Source of the DNA: a virus
DNA: 45,089 bases
Direction: 5' to 3' (one strand)
Virus record (IMG/VR): IMGVR_UViG_3300025687_000008
Span: 1-45,089 of that record
Shown here piece by piece: positions 21,181-28,955 of the stretch; positions within the stretch are counted from its first letter, which is position 1, and the number at the start of each line of letters is the position of its first letter. Below the pieces are notes generated by a model that did no database searches, had not been told where the DNA came from, and was given only the letters and a program-made list of their open reading frames with translations. Made by a program: the position numbers and the translations under genes.

Positions 21181-22626
21181 GTGGTCTACAGCGCCAATAT
21201 CCCACCGACTGGAGCTGTAGTCAGCGAATCCCCGTTCGTTCGCAGCCTAGATGTCATCGCAATGATGGCCGACTGGAGCGTGATGGCTGCAGTCACCAGA
21301 GGCACGAACTATATCCGCGATCTGAGCGAGACATACCTACCGCAAGAACCCCGCGAAGATGACGACGCCTATCAAACCCGCGTAGACCGCAGCGTCCTCA
21401 GCCCGTACACCAGCCGCCTAATCGAGACTGCCGCCGGCGCCATCCTCCGCAAACCCATCCATATCGAGGGCGACCCCTACTGGCTGGAACTTGCGCAAGA
21501 TATTGACGGACTCGGCTCCAACATCAACGAATATGCCCGCCGCGCTCTTGTCAGCAGCCTCACCTTTGGCCACAGCGCCATTTTGGTGGACTACCCCGCA
21601 GCAATGGGAGCGCGAAATCTTGCTGAGGAACGCGCCCAAGGTCGCCGCCCCTACTTCGTGCATATCGACGCCCCCCAAATCTGGGGCTGGCGCCAAGAGA
21701 GCACAATGCCTGGCTCTCCTCTCACTCAAATTCGCATCCACGAGTACACCACCCGCCCGTTGAACGAGTTTGGCGAAGAACAGATCGAGCAAATGCGGGT
21801 GATCTACCCCGGCCGCTACGACCTTTACACCCTCGGTCAGGACGTAGTTGAGTTCAGCGAAACCGGCGACTACAGCCTCGCCGAGATCCCGGTAGTGCCG
21901 ATCTACAGCAACCGCCGAGGGATGTTGCGCTCCCAGCCCCCGCTGCTGGATATCGCCAATCTGAACATCACGCATTACCAACGCCAAGCGGATCTCATCC
22001 ACGCGCTCCACATCGCGGCCATGCCCACCCTCGTTTTAGAGGGCTGGGACGACACGACTGGTTCCGCAACGATGGGCGTGAACTACGCCATCGCCATGCA
22101 ACCGGGCAACAAGGCGTATTACGTGCAGGCAGACGCCACCAGCTTCGACGCGCAAATGCAAGAACTCCAGTCACTGGAGGGTCAGATGTCCACACTTGGC
22201 GTCACCAAGTTGTTCGGACAGAAATTTGTCGCTGAGTCTGCCGAGGCCAAGCGTATCGACCAAGCCCAAAGCAACAGCGTTCTTTCCATCATCAGCCAAG
22301 AACTGGAAAGCGCCCTCAACCAAGCCTTCGGTTTTGCCGCCCAATACGTGGGCATGGAACCCCCAGAAATCACAATCGACCGCGACTTCGACTACTACCG
22401 CCTGATCGGCCAAGACGTGTCCGTATTGGCTCAGCTCAACCAAATGGGCAAAATCAGCGATCAGATGCTGCTGGAGATCCTGCGTCGCGGTGAAATCCTG
22501 CCCGACAACATCAACATCGAAGACGAGCTGGAGGCATCAACTGAAAACGCCTTGGCATTGCCGGAGAGCGCAGAAAACACCGGCGACGAGGACATGGAGC
22601 GCCGCGAAGAAGAACTCAACTCTTAA
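21181..22626 (+). CDS. Portal protein (DUF4055-like)
   Basis: 481 residues, GTG start after GGAGCCTA. The N-terminal half contains YLPQEPREDDDAYQTRV and SPYTSRLIETAAGAILRKP, features of the DUF4055 portal family. Then come the crown and stem regions with FVAESAEAKRIDQAQSNSVL, the Ala/Gln-rich helix typical of portals. It forms the dodecameric ring through which DNA enters and leaves the head. Position after terL and before the scaffold supports it. Confidence 0.85.
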   Translation: MVYSANIPPTGAVVSESPFVRSLDVIAMMADWSVMAAVTRGTNYIRDLSETYLPQEPREDDDAYQTRVDRSVLSPYTSRLIETAAGAILRKPIHIEGDPYWLELAQDIDGLGSNINEYARRALVSSLTFGHSAILVDYPAAMGARNLAEERAQGRRPYFVHIDAPQIWGWRQESTMPGSPLTQIRIHEYTTRPLNEFGEEQIEQMRVIYPGRYDLYTLGQDVVEFSETGDYSLAEIPVVPIYSNRRGMLRSQPPLLDIANLNITHYQRQADLIHALHIAAMPTLVLEGWDDTTGSATMGVNYAIAMQPGNKAYYVQADATSFDAQMQELQSLEGQMSTLGVTKLFGQKFVAESAEAKRIDQAQSNSVLSIISQELESALNQAFGFAAQYVGMEPPEITIDRDFDYYRLIGQDVSVLAQLNQMGKISDQMLLEILRRGEILPDNINIEDELEASTENALALPESAENTGDEDMERREEELNS

Positions 22627-22661
22627 CTGCTAACCTAGAAACGTCCAAGTAACACATAACT

Positions 22662-23372
22662 GTGCCCGAAGAACAGCAAGCAGCGGTTACTCCTGTGGAG
22701 CCCACTGCCCCTCAGCCTGTGGCTGAAAGCTCCGATCTGGCCTCCCAACTTGAAGCGTTACGTGCGAAAAACCAAGAGTTGATCGCTGAACGTCGCAAGG
22801 ACCGCGAAAACCGCGAAAACCTACAGAAACAGATCGAAGAACTACGCATTGCACAAGAATCCGCCCAAACCGCCAAATTGGCCGAGTCAGGCGAATTCAA
22901 AACTCTATGGGAACAAGCCCAAGAAACTGTTGCTGAACTCAAGCAACAACTTGCTGCAAAAGAATCCGAGATTGAGCAAGTTCGCCAAGGATTTACACAA
23001 GAGCAAGTAAAATCCGCCGCGATTGCACAACTCTCGCAGGCTGGTGCATTGGCACCAGATCAGCTGTATCGTTTACTTCAGGAGAACCTACGCGCCAAAG
23101 ATGGTCAGCCTGTGGCTGTTGTCGGCGGCGTCGAAGTTCCAGTTGGTGAATACATCACCAACTTGAAAAACCCCGGCAGCGGTTACGAGCATCATTTTGC
23201 AGCTACGAACCGTTCCGGCATGGGTGTCACGGGTAGTGCCCGCGCCACCGCCCTTCCCGGCCAAACCAACCCCTGGTCTAAGGACAGCTGGAACATCACT
23301 CAGCAAATGATGATGTTGGCGAGCGATCCCGACAAAGCCAGGTTGTTAAAGGCAGAAGCCGGTCTCAACTAG
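22662..23372 (+). CDS. Scaffolding protein
   Basis: 236 residues, GTG start. Residues about 25-120 are a long Glu/Lys/Gln-rich coiled coil. A hydrophobic middle and a Gly/Asn-rich C-terminal region with SWNITQQMMMLASDPDKARL probably bind the coat protein. Layout and place just before the major capsid protein are typical of phage scaffolds. Confidence 0.8.
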   Translation: MPEEQQAAVTPVEPTAPQPVAESSDLASQLEALRAKNQELIAERRKDRENRENLQKQIEELRIAQESAQTAKLAESGEFKTLWEQAQETVAELKQQLAAKESEIEQVRQGFTQEQVKSAAIAQLSQAGALAPDQLYRLLQENLRAKDGQPVAVVGGVEVPVGEYITNLKNPGSGYEHHFAATNRSGMGVTGSARATALPGQTNPWSKDSWNITQQMMMLASDPDKARLLKAEAGLN

Positions 23373-23414
23373 CCCCTGTGGGGCGACCTCCGCAAACCCA
23401 CCTAGGAGCCCACA

Positions 23415-24509
23415 ATGGCTGCCATCTCCGAAAACTATTCCGGCGGTACTTTTTTGAGCGATCTTGTCGCTCGCCCGGAATTCCTGCAATACACCTCTGA
23501 AGGCATCTTCGAGCAATCGAAGTGGATTCAGAGCGGCATTGTGCAGCGCAACGCTGCTCTTGACGCACGTGCCGGCGGCACCCGCGTCCGCGTGCCTTTC
23601 TTCGACCCCATCAACCCCACCGAAGAGCAAATCCTCTCCTCGGCTGCTTGGGGCACCTCTGGCGCTGGTTATCTGACTCCTCAAAAGTCCACCGCAGACG
23701 AGCAAATCATGACGATCCTGCACCGTGGCTTTGCCTACGCTGCAGACGATCTCAGCAAGCTCGGCTCCGGCGCCGATCCCCTTGCTCACGTCCGCAACCA
23801 GCTGACCGCCGCCATCAACAAGCTGAAGACCACCACCCTGAAGAACCAGCTGCTGGGTCTTTTCGGCGGTATCTCCGGCGCTGGCGTGCTTGGCCCCAAC
23901 CAAGTTGACGTGACTGGCACCACTAGCGCAACCGAGGCAAACTACATCTCGGCTGCCAACGTGATCAAGGCCAAGAACGAGCTTGGCGAGCGCGGCGAGG
24001 AACTCGACACCATCGCCATGCACTCGGCTGTTGCTTATTACCTGCAACAGATCGGGATGCTGACCTTCAGCACCTCCGCACTGGCCGCCGCTGGCGCCGT
24101 GACTTGGGGTGGTGGCGGCGTGGGCGTCGGCCAACCTGAAGTGGCGACCTTTGCTGGTCTCCGCGTGGTGATCGACGACCAACTGAGCTACCTGACCGGC
24201 GGTACCGCCACCCATCTGGTGAAGTACCCCGTCTACCTGTTCAAGTCTGGCGTCGTTTCCGAAGGCATCCAACAGGATCTGCGCCTTGCTGCCGACCGCA
24301 ACATCCTTTCCATGCAGGATGTGATCGCCGTGGATTACCACTACGGCTATCACGTGACTGGCACCAAGTACGCCAACGCCACCGACAACCCGACCAACGC
24401 TGGTCTGGCCACCACCGGCAACTGGAATCTGGTGTACAGCACCACCAAGATGGTGCCCATCACCCGCCTGCTCGTTAATACACCCTTCGACCAAACGGTG
24501 TACTCATAA
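23415..24509 (+). CDS. Major capsid protein
   Basis: 364 residues, ATG after AGGAG. The N-terminal arm has FDPINPTEEQILSSAAWGTS, the middle has a helical spine (NVIKAKNELGERGEELDTIA), followed by MHSAVAYYLQQIG and a Gly-rich loop (VTWGGGGVGVGQ). This fits the HK97-fold coat family with the ELGERxxEIxxIAMHS pattern. Codon use is strongly biased to C-ending codons, as expected for the most highly made protein. Followed by the strongest terminator in the window. Confidence 0.85.
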   Translation: MAAISENYSGGTFLSDLVARPEFLQYTSEGIFEQSKWIQSGIVQRNAALDARAGGTRVRVPFFDPINPTEEQILSSAAWGTSGAGYLTPQKSTADEQIMTILHRGFAYAADDLSKLGSGADPLAHVRNQLTAAINKLKTTTLKNQLLGLFGGISGAGVLGPNQVDVTGTTSATEANYISAANVIKAKNELGERGEELDTIAMHSAVAYYLQQIGMLTFSTSALAAAGAVTWGGGGVGVGQPEVATFAGLRVVIDDQLSYLTGGTATHLVKYPVYLFKSGVVSEGIQQDLRLAADRNILSMQDVIAVDYHYGYHVTGTKYANATDNPTNAGLATTGNWNLVYSTTKMVPITRLLVNTPFDQTVYS

Positions 24510-24531
24510 ACCGCTTTGTTCGCGGTATGAT

Positions 24532-24557
24532 AAGGGCCTCTACGGAGGCCCTTTTTT
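24532..24557 (+). terminator. Strong terminator after the capsid gene
   Basis: A 9-bp stem (AAGGGCCTC 24532-24540, GAGGCCCTT 24545-24553) closed by TACG, with a T run at 24552-24557. It should stop much transcription after the capsid gene and so set capsid excess. Its 3' arm contains GGAGG (24544-24548), the ribosome site of the next gene. Confidence 0.92.
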
Positions 24558-24558
24558 C

Positions 24559-25068
24559 ATGAATATGCGCCGCATACCTTCCGTTATTGGCTACAGCGCC
24601 ACACAAGACGGACAGATTTACAGCCACCATCGCTTTGAGCCTTTTCCCCTAAAGCAAACCAACCACACGCAGGGCTACAGACAGGTCAACGTAAAAACAG
24701 ACAAAGGCTTTCGGACTCGGATGGTCCATTTACTTGTGTTAGAGGCTTGGGTGGGACCGCGCCCAGAGGGCATGGTGACGAACCACAAAAACGGCGACAA
24801 AACCGATAACCGCTTAGAAAATCTTGAATATGTAACACAAACAGAAAATATGAAGCACTCTTACGCCACAGGACTAAGCCCGAAACCGCCTACGCGCTAC
24901 GGAGAGCAGCTCACGCACTTGGCAAAAATGACCACAGAAAAAGTCCTGGCTCTACGGGCTGAAACAGACCGCGAACCAGGATACCTAGAGCGTTTGGGGC
25001 TGAAATACAAAATCAGCGCTTCAACCACATCAAAAATCTTGCTGCGGCAGACGTGGAAACACGTATAG
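24559..25068 (+). CDS. HNH homing endonuclease (169 aa)
   Basis: The N-terminal part (IGYSATQDGQIYSH) resembles NUMOD4. The HNH core is MVHLLVLEAWVG then NHKNGDKTDNRLENLEYV (H76, N84, N88). The C-terminal 45 residues carry a helix-turn-helix repeat ending TWKHV, like the genes at 7537 and 7989. The gene begins 10 bases after a GGAGG that is buried in the terminator stem, so it can be transcribed only by read-through and its ribosome site is then sequestered. Low expression is expected. Confidence 0.9.
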   Translation: MNMRRIPSVIGYSATQDGQIYSHHRFEPFPLKQTNHTQGYRQVNVKTDKGFRTRMVHLLVLEAWVGPRPEGMVTNHKNGDKTDNRLENLEYVTQTENMKHSYATGLSPKPPTRYGEQLTHLAKMTTEKVLALRAETDREPGYLERLGLKYKISASTTSKILLRQTWKHV

Positions 25069-25075
25069 ATCAGGC

Positions 25076-25351
25076 TCAGCCTTGAAGCCGCATCTCCTCC
25101 TGCCGCTGGAACACAGCTTCCGAGTCAATCGCCATCTTGTACGACTGCAGGATGAGCTGGTTCACAAGCACATAGGAAACCTGCAACTTCTCGCATATTT
25201 CAGGCACGTTGGCACCTTTCTCGCGCAGCGCCTTCACCTCCTTGGCTACATCAGCCCACTTCCTCGGTTTGGAAGTGTCGACCTTCTCTTGTGCGACTTG
25301 AGTGACCGGCTCTACGCTGGCCTCAACACTGGAACTTCTACGCGGAGTCAT
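25076..25351 (-). CDS. Lone minus-strand helix-turn-helix protein (91 aa)
   Basis: Disordered first 30 residues, then KWADVAKEVKALREKG and VPEICEKLQVSYVLVNQLIL, a helix-turn-helix. The only minus-strand gene in the structural block besides none other I see from 19 kb onward. Its ATG overlaps the ATG of the divergent gene on the CATG palindrome at 25349-25352, so its promoter must lie within that gene. A local regulator is possible. Confidence 0.65.
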   Translation of the reverse strand: MTPRRSSSVEASVEPVTQVAQEKVDTSKPRKWADVAKEVKALREKGANVPEICEKLQVSYVLVNQLILQSYKMAIDSEAVFQRQEEMRLQG

Positions 25352-25544
25352 GAAACGAGTTCGCCTCTTCGTACTACAGGATAACTGTCGCAGCTTTGTT
25401 GACGTTCCTTACGGCGTTCATGCCGAAGCGCAAGCTGAACTAGAGATGTTTGGCGCCAAGGTTTACCACTCGATGGTTTTAAGCGATCCACCCAAACAGA
25501 GGAAATCTCGCACTGGCGCTAGACTCAAACAAAGGATGTACTAA
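25350..25544 (+). CDS. Small basic protein (64 aa)
   Basis: Starts MKRVRLFVLQDNCRSFVDVP at the CATG shared with the divergent HTH gene. A short beta-alpha fold (AEAQAELEMFGAKVYHSMV) and a basic tail ending KQRMY. Ends 3 bases before the connector gene. An upstream in-frame start (25302) would overlap the minus gene. Family not recognised. Confidence 0.6.
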   Translation: MKRVRLFVLQDNCRSFVDVPYGVHAEAQAELEMFGAKVYHSMVLSDPPKQRKSRTGARLKQRMY

Positions 25545-25547
25545 GCC

Positions 25548-26078
25548 GTGGCCGCTGTCATTGACGCCACTCTGGGTGGGGCTTCGGCCAACTCGTATGT
25601 GACGCTGGCAGACGCTGACGCCTACTTCGAGACAACGCCGGATTCCGCCAGCTGGGACGACAAGACCAACGACCAGAAAAACCGCGCTCTGATTTCCGCC
25701 ACCCGCTGGATCGACGCACTGAGCTTTTACGGCGACCGTTGCAGCGAAACTCAGGCACTGAAGTGGCCACGCGAGGACTACAAGGTCGACGGCATCGAAC
25801 TTGCCTGCACGCTGATTCCAGTCGGCATTGAAGTCGCCACCTACGAACTGGCACGAGCCCTCGCCAACGACACCGACGCCATCACCGGCAACACCGGCAC
25901 GACCGGCATCTACGACGAGGTGGAGCTGGGCGAACTCAAGGTCAAATACAACAAGACCAGTCAAACCAGCGGCGTGATCAACAACGTCTTCGACGTATAC
26001 CCCTGGCTCCAGACCTACCTCGGCCCTTATTGCATGGGCGGCGCCGCCAACTACGCCGTCCGCCTATTCCGAGGGTGA
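25548..26078 (+). CDS. Head-tail connector (DnaT-like adaptor)
   Basis: 176 residues, GTG start. It opens with ANSYVTLADADAYFET and continues with NRALISATRWIDALSFYG and LKWPRED, the marks of the 'DnaT-like' family found as the first connector after the capsid in many siphophages (HK97 gp6-like adaptor). It should bind under the portal. A possible -10 (TAGACT, 25520-25525) lies upstream. Confidence 0.8.
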   Translation: MAAVIDATLGGASANSYVTLADADAYFETTPDSASWDDKTNDQKNRALISATRWIDALSFYGDRCSETQALKWPREDYKVDGIELACTLIPVGIEVATYELARALANDTDAITGNTGTTGIYDEVELGELKVKYNKTSQTSGVINNVFDVYPWLQTYLGPYCMGGAANYAVRLFRG

Positions 26079-26079
26079 T

Positions 26080-26457
26080 ATGGGCTTAATCGACACTACT
26101 TTTGGCCCAATCCCCCAAGCAGTCTTATCTGACTGGGGCCAAAACATTACGTACATCAAAACGTACACACCACGCACTTACGATCCAACTACAGGCGAGG
26201 TCTACGGCTCCGACACCTCTGTGACGGTCAAAGCCGTTATCACGAGGATTAGCCCCCGCGAAGCCGAAGGTCTGTACCAAACAACTGACCTCAAGGTCAT
26301 CATTGGCGCTAGCGAGCTTGGCACGTACTACCCAACCGAGGCAGATCGCATCCAGTACACCCAAGCTGGAGCAACACGCGAGGCCAAGATCATCGCCATC
26401 ACCACCTATCGCGGCGATAACCCGGTTTACCACTCTCTAATCGTGAGGCCCCAGTAA
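26080..26457 (+). CDS. Head closure / head-tail joining protein
   Basis: 125 residues, one base after the adaptor gene. Beta-rich, with TGEVYGSDTSVTVKAVITRI and an IIAITTYRGDNPVYH ending, typical of SPP1 gp16/HK97 gp7-like stopper proteins. The call rests mainly on gene order between the adaptor and the gp10-like gene. Confidence 0.65.
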   Translation: MGLIDTTFGPIPQAVLSDWGQNITYIKTYTPRTYDPTTGEVYGSDTSVTVKAVITRISPREAEGLYQTTDLKVIIGASELGTYYPTEADRIQYTQAGATREAKIIAITTYRGDNPVYHSLIVRPQ

Positions 26458-27005
26458 TGGCACGCAATCGCGGATTCCTAAACGAGCTAGATCGTTTAGC
26501 TGAAAACATTGACCGCATTGCAGTTGCTGCGTTTAGCCGAGGACCTGCACGTGCCGCAGAAGAAATTGTCGTCGATCTGCAGGAAGCTGGTCCTGTGTGG
26601 ACGGGTAAATTTTCTAATTCTTGGCAGATAGAAACAACAGATGGAAGGCGTACGGCTGGAAGTGGTTCGCCCGGTTTGCCTCAACGAGTACCCGCACCGT
26701 TGCTTAGCGGTCGTGGTTTTGCGTTTGATGACATTAAATACACAATCTCTAATTTTTCGCCGTATGCGGATGAAGCACGTGATCTAGTTGAGGGTTATTT
26801 TATAGATCCAGGTACACCTCCCTTAAAAGAATACGATCGAGGTACACGTGTAAGCGGATACCGTGGAGACCTTGTAGGCGACGATGAAGGACCTAACCGC
26901 AGTACCGCTCCGCTTGATTGGTACACAACTTATGTACGAGGCGGCGCTATCGACAGACGAATAAGGATTGAACTTGATGCAGAGCTAGGTAGAGTCCGAC
27001 TATGA
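26457..27005 (+). CDS. Neck/tail completion protein (HK97 gp10-like)
   Basis: 182 residues, coupled by a one-base overlap (TAATG). It has VDLQEAGPVWTGKFSNSW, the PVxTGxLxxSW block common to gp10-like neck proteins. Codons here are clearly more AT-ending than in the two genes before it, which suggests a different recent history for this gene and the next. Confidence 0.65.
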   Translation: MARNRGFLNELDRLAENIDRIAVAAFSRGPARAAEEIVVDLQEAGPVWTGKFSNSWQIETTDGRRTAGSGSPGLPQRVPAPLLSGRGFAFDDIKYTISNFSPYADEARDLVEGYFIDPGTPPLKEYDRGTRVSGYRGDLVGDDEGPNRSTAPLDWYTTYVRGGAIDRRIRIELDAELGRVRL

Positions 27006-27433
27006 ACTACCAAGCTATTCGCGCCGCCGTCGAAAACCCGCTGCTTGCAGCGTTTGGCGCATTAGTGCCGGCGGTGCCTGTGTACTTCGACAACATCACG
27101 GCGGTCCCACCTAACACCACTACTGAATACGTTCGCGTCAATGTTACTTTCGGTATTACCAACGAGGCCACACTTACCGGCAGTGTGGACAACGCCCGTG
27201 GTGCGATTGTTATCCGCGTTTTTACGGAAAAGGGACGTGGCCCAGCCCGCAACCAGACACTTTTGACTGCGGCTGTAAATGTGTTGACTACTCTTAACGA
27301 AACAGCAAAAACAAATACGGGTGTTTATTTTCGTGTAGGTGAAATTAACGGACCATCATTTACGGCAACAGACAGCGCTCCCCATTTTGTGGGCCGGCTT
27401 GATGCTTCTTATGTTGCAACTGTGCTGTCGTAG
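27002..27433 (+). CDS. Tail terminator protein (gpU-like)
   Basis: 143 residues, ATGA overlap. Pattern: N-terminal helix, VPVYFDNITAVPP, then YVRVNVTFG, ARGAIVIRVFTEKGRGPARN and a C-terminal strand with GRLDASYVATVLS. This fits tail terminators, which cap the tail tube at the neck. Position directly before the tube gene agrees. Confidence 0.75.
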   Translation: MNYQAIRAAVENPLLAAFGALVPAVPVYFDNITAVPPNTTTEYVRVNVTFGITNEATLTGSVDNARGAIVIRVFTEKGRGPARNQTLLTAAVNVLTTLNETAKTNTGVYFRVGEINGPSFTATDSAPHFVGRLDASYVATVLS

Positions 27434-27475
27434 GTGATGGTTAGTGATAGGCGCTAACCTGTATTAAGCCGGGCA

Positions 27476-28273
27476 GTGCCCGCCCCACTTGACTTACTTC
27501 CCATGACCGCGACCGTCATCACGGGCACTTCCGGTGCCTTCTACTACAAGCCCGCTGGCACCACCGGCACTTTCGGTGAATCCGGCGTCAATATCGCCAC
27601 TGACACGATCACCGTCGAAACCTTCTACGGCTTCCAAGTCGGCGATCCCGTCAAATTCAGCGTGCAAAACAGCGCTGGCGCATCTCCTAGCGGCACACTT
27701 CCCGCAGGTCTGACTGCAGGAACCACCTACTACGTCATCAGCTACACCGCTGCCACTGGTGCGCTGCAGGTGTCTGCAACCGATGGCGGTTCCGCCGTGG
27801 ACATCACCGACGACGGCACCGCAACCGGCAACAACTACTTCGAGGTTGCTTATGCCGACTACGAGGTTGTCGGCCAGGTGCGTGAGTGGACTTTTGAGAT
27901 TACCCGTACTGAAATCGACGTAACTACGATCGGCCAAGACGCTGCACAGTTTGCGCCTTTCCGCAGCTATGTGGCCGGCTTTGCTGAAGGCACTGGTTCC
28001 ACCACCGTGTACTTCACCACTGACGACGAGAACTTCGCCAACCGGATGATCAACGACATCATCCAGCGCAACCAGACAGGTGCCTACGTCAAGCTGTACG
28101 TGGACCGCGTGTTCAGCGGCGGCAGCGTGAGCGAAACTCTCAGCCGTTCTATTGCAATGCCCATCGTGCTGACTTCGGCCAGCCTGACCATCAACCCTGA
28201 CGATGCCATTGCTGTGGCCATCAACTTCCGTCCCAGCTCTACTCCTACCTTCGACCTGGTTAAGACTGCCTGA
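27476..28273 (+). CDS. Major tail tube protein
   Basis: 265 residues from GTG 27476 (an ATG at 27503 is an alternative). Residues about 25-115 form an extra domain with VGDPVKFS ... LPAGLTAGTTYYVIS and ATDGGSAVDITDDG, a block often inserted in phage tail proteins. The tube core follows: VREWTFEITRTEIDVTTIGQ, FRSYVAGFAEGTGSTTVYF and VLTSASLTINPDDA. Followed by a strong terminator, as suits a highly expressed tube gene. Confidence 0.85.
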   Translation: MPAPLDLLPMTATVITGTSGAFYYKPAGTTGTFGESGVNIATDTITVETFYGFQVGDPVKFSVQNSAGASPSGTLPAGLTAGTTYYVISYTAATGALQVSATDGGSAVDITDDGTATGNNYFEVAYADYEVVGQVREWTFEITRTEIDVTTIGQDAAQFAPFRSYVAGFAEGTGSTTVYFTTDDENFANRMINDIIQRNQTGAYVKLYVDRVFSGGSVSETLSRSIAMPIVLTSASLTINPDDAIAVAINFRPSSTPTFDLVKTA

Positions 28274-28301
28274 TAAGGTTCTGCCGTAGCCAGTTCAGCA
28301 G

Positions 28302-28328
28302 CCCCGGCTTAACCGCCGGGGTTTTTTT
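28302..28328 (+). terminator. Intrinsic terminator after the tail tube gene
   Basis: CCCCGGC (28302-28308), loop TTAACC, GCCGGGG (28315-28321), then seven T. Very stable. Confidence 0.9.
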
Positions 28329-28339
28329 GTGTCTAGTCC

Positions 28340-28347
28340 GCTACAGT
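28340..28347 (+). promoter_or_regulatory. Possible -10 (GC TACAGT)
   Basis: Just after the terminator and 22 bases before the chaperone ATG. Matches the GCTACAnT core of the other promoters but lacks the TG. Confidence 0.4.
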
Positions 28348-28369
28348 AGATCCAAACAAACAGGATTTT

Positions 28370-28717
28370 ATGCCTGCCTCAATTCCAGTCCGCGCCATTG
28401 ATCGCCTGCGTAAAGCAGCGAACCTGGAGCCTGTAAAGAAGGTCGTCGAGTTGTCCGACGGCAGCACATTTGAAATGTGGGTGGCACCGCTGACGATGGC
28501 TGAGCGCGAACGCGCCCAAAAGCAAGCCAAGTCCGACGACGCCAACGCCTTCGCACTCCAACTACTGATCGCCAAAGCACTGGACGAGACTGGTTCCAAG
28601 CTGTTCAGCGTCGGCGAGTTGGATGTACTTAAAAACGAAGTGAAGGACAAGGATCTCCAAGCGTTGATGCTGGCAATCCTGACCGACGACGCCGAGCCGA
28701 TCGACCCAAAATCCTGA
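28370..28717 (+). CDS. Tail assembly chaperone (gpG-like)
   Basis: 115 residues. It lies between tail tube and tape measure, the invariant place of the lambda G/T chaperone pair. The N-terminal part is basic, followed by VVELSDGSTFEMWVAPLTMA, a block seen in this class. The gene ends at a TGA three bases after CCCAAAA (28705-28711), which is in the frame C-CCA-AAA, the ideal X-XXY-YYZ slippery heptamer. A -1 shift there would extend the protein to 177 residues. Confidence 0.85.
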   Translation: MPASIPVRAIDRLRKAANLEPVKKVVELSDGSTFEMWVAPLTMAERERAQKQAKSDDANAFALQLLIAKALDETGSKLFSVGELDVLKNEVKDKDLQALMLAILTDDAEPIDPKS

Positions 28718-28902
28718 GCGCCGAACTGCGCAAGGACAACTGGCTCATGCTCCAATTTGGCGTCGCCAAGGAGTTGGGCCTAACCCTTACCGAGGTTCGC
28801 ACCACAATGACTGCCGAGGAATTACTCGGCTGGAGCGCTTACTTCAGCATCCTCAACGAGGACCAGCAGAAGGAGATGGAAAAAGCCCGCCGCCGCCGCT
28901 AA
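28711..28902 (+). CDS. Frameshift extension of the tail chaperone (gpT-like)
   Basis: 63 codons in the -1 frame, entered by slippage on CCCAAAA, with no suitable start of its own near the junction. The sequence contains DNWLMLQFGVAKELGLTLTE and MTAEELLGWSAYFSILNE, the tape-measure-binding part typical of gpT (the WxAYF pattern). It ends KARRRR, and its last codons overlap the following terminator. The G-GT fusion should bind and protect the tape measure during assembly. Confidence 0.85.
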   Translation: MLSAELRKDNWLMLQFGVAKELGLTLTEVRTTMTAEELLGWSAYFSILNEDQQKEMEKARRRR

Positions 28903-28917
28903 CCCGGCGGCTTTTTT
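28892..28917 (+). terminator. Intrinsic terminator before the tape measure gene
   Basis: GCCGCCG (28892-28898), loop CTAACC, CGGCGGC (28905-28911), then six T. It begins inside the end of the chaperone extension. It should lower transcription into the tape measure gene. Confidence 0.88.
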
Positions 28918-28955
28918 GTCCCTTAAACTGAAGTACCAGAGTGTGACGCAGCGCC

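Noticed and set aside
23346-24494. A 382-codon open frame on the minus strand opposite the capsid gene
   Set aside because: It mirrors the strongly biased codons of the major capsid gene, with His/Val/Gly-rich low-quality protein and no ribosome site.
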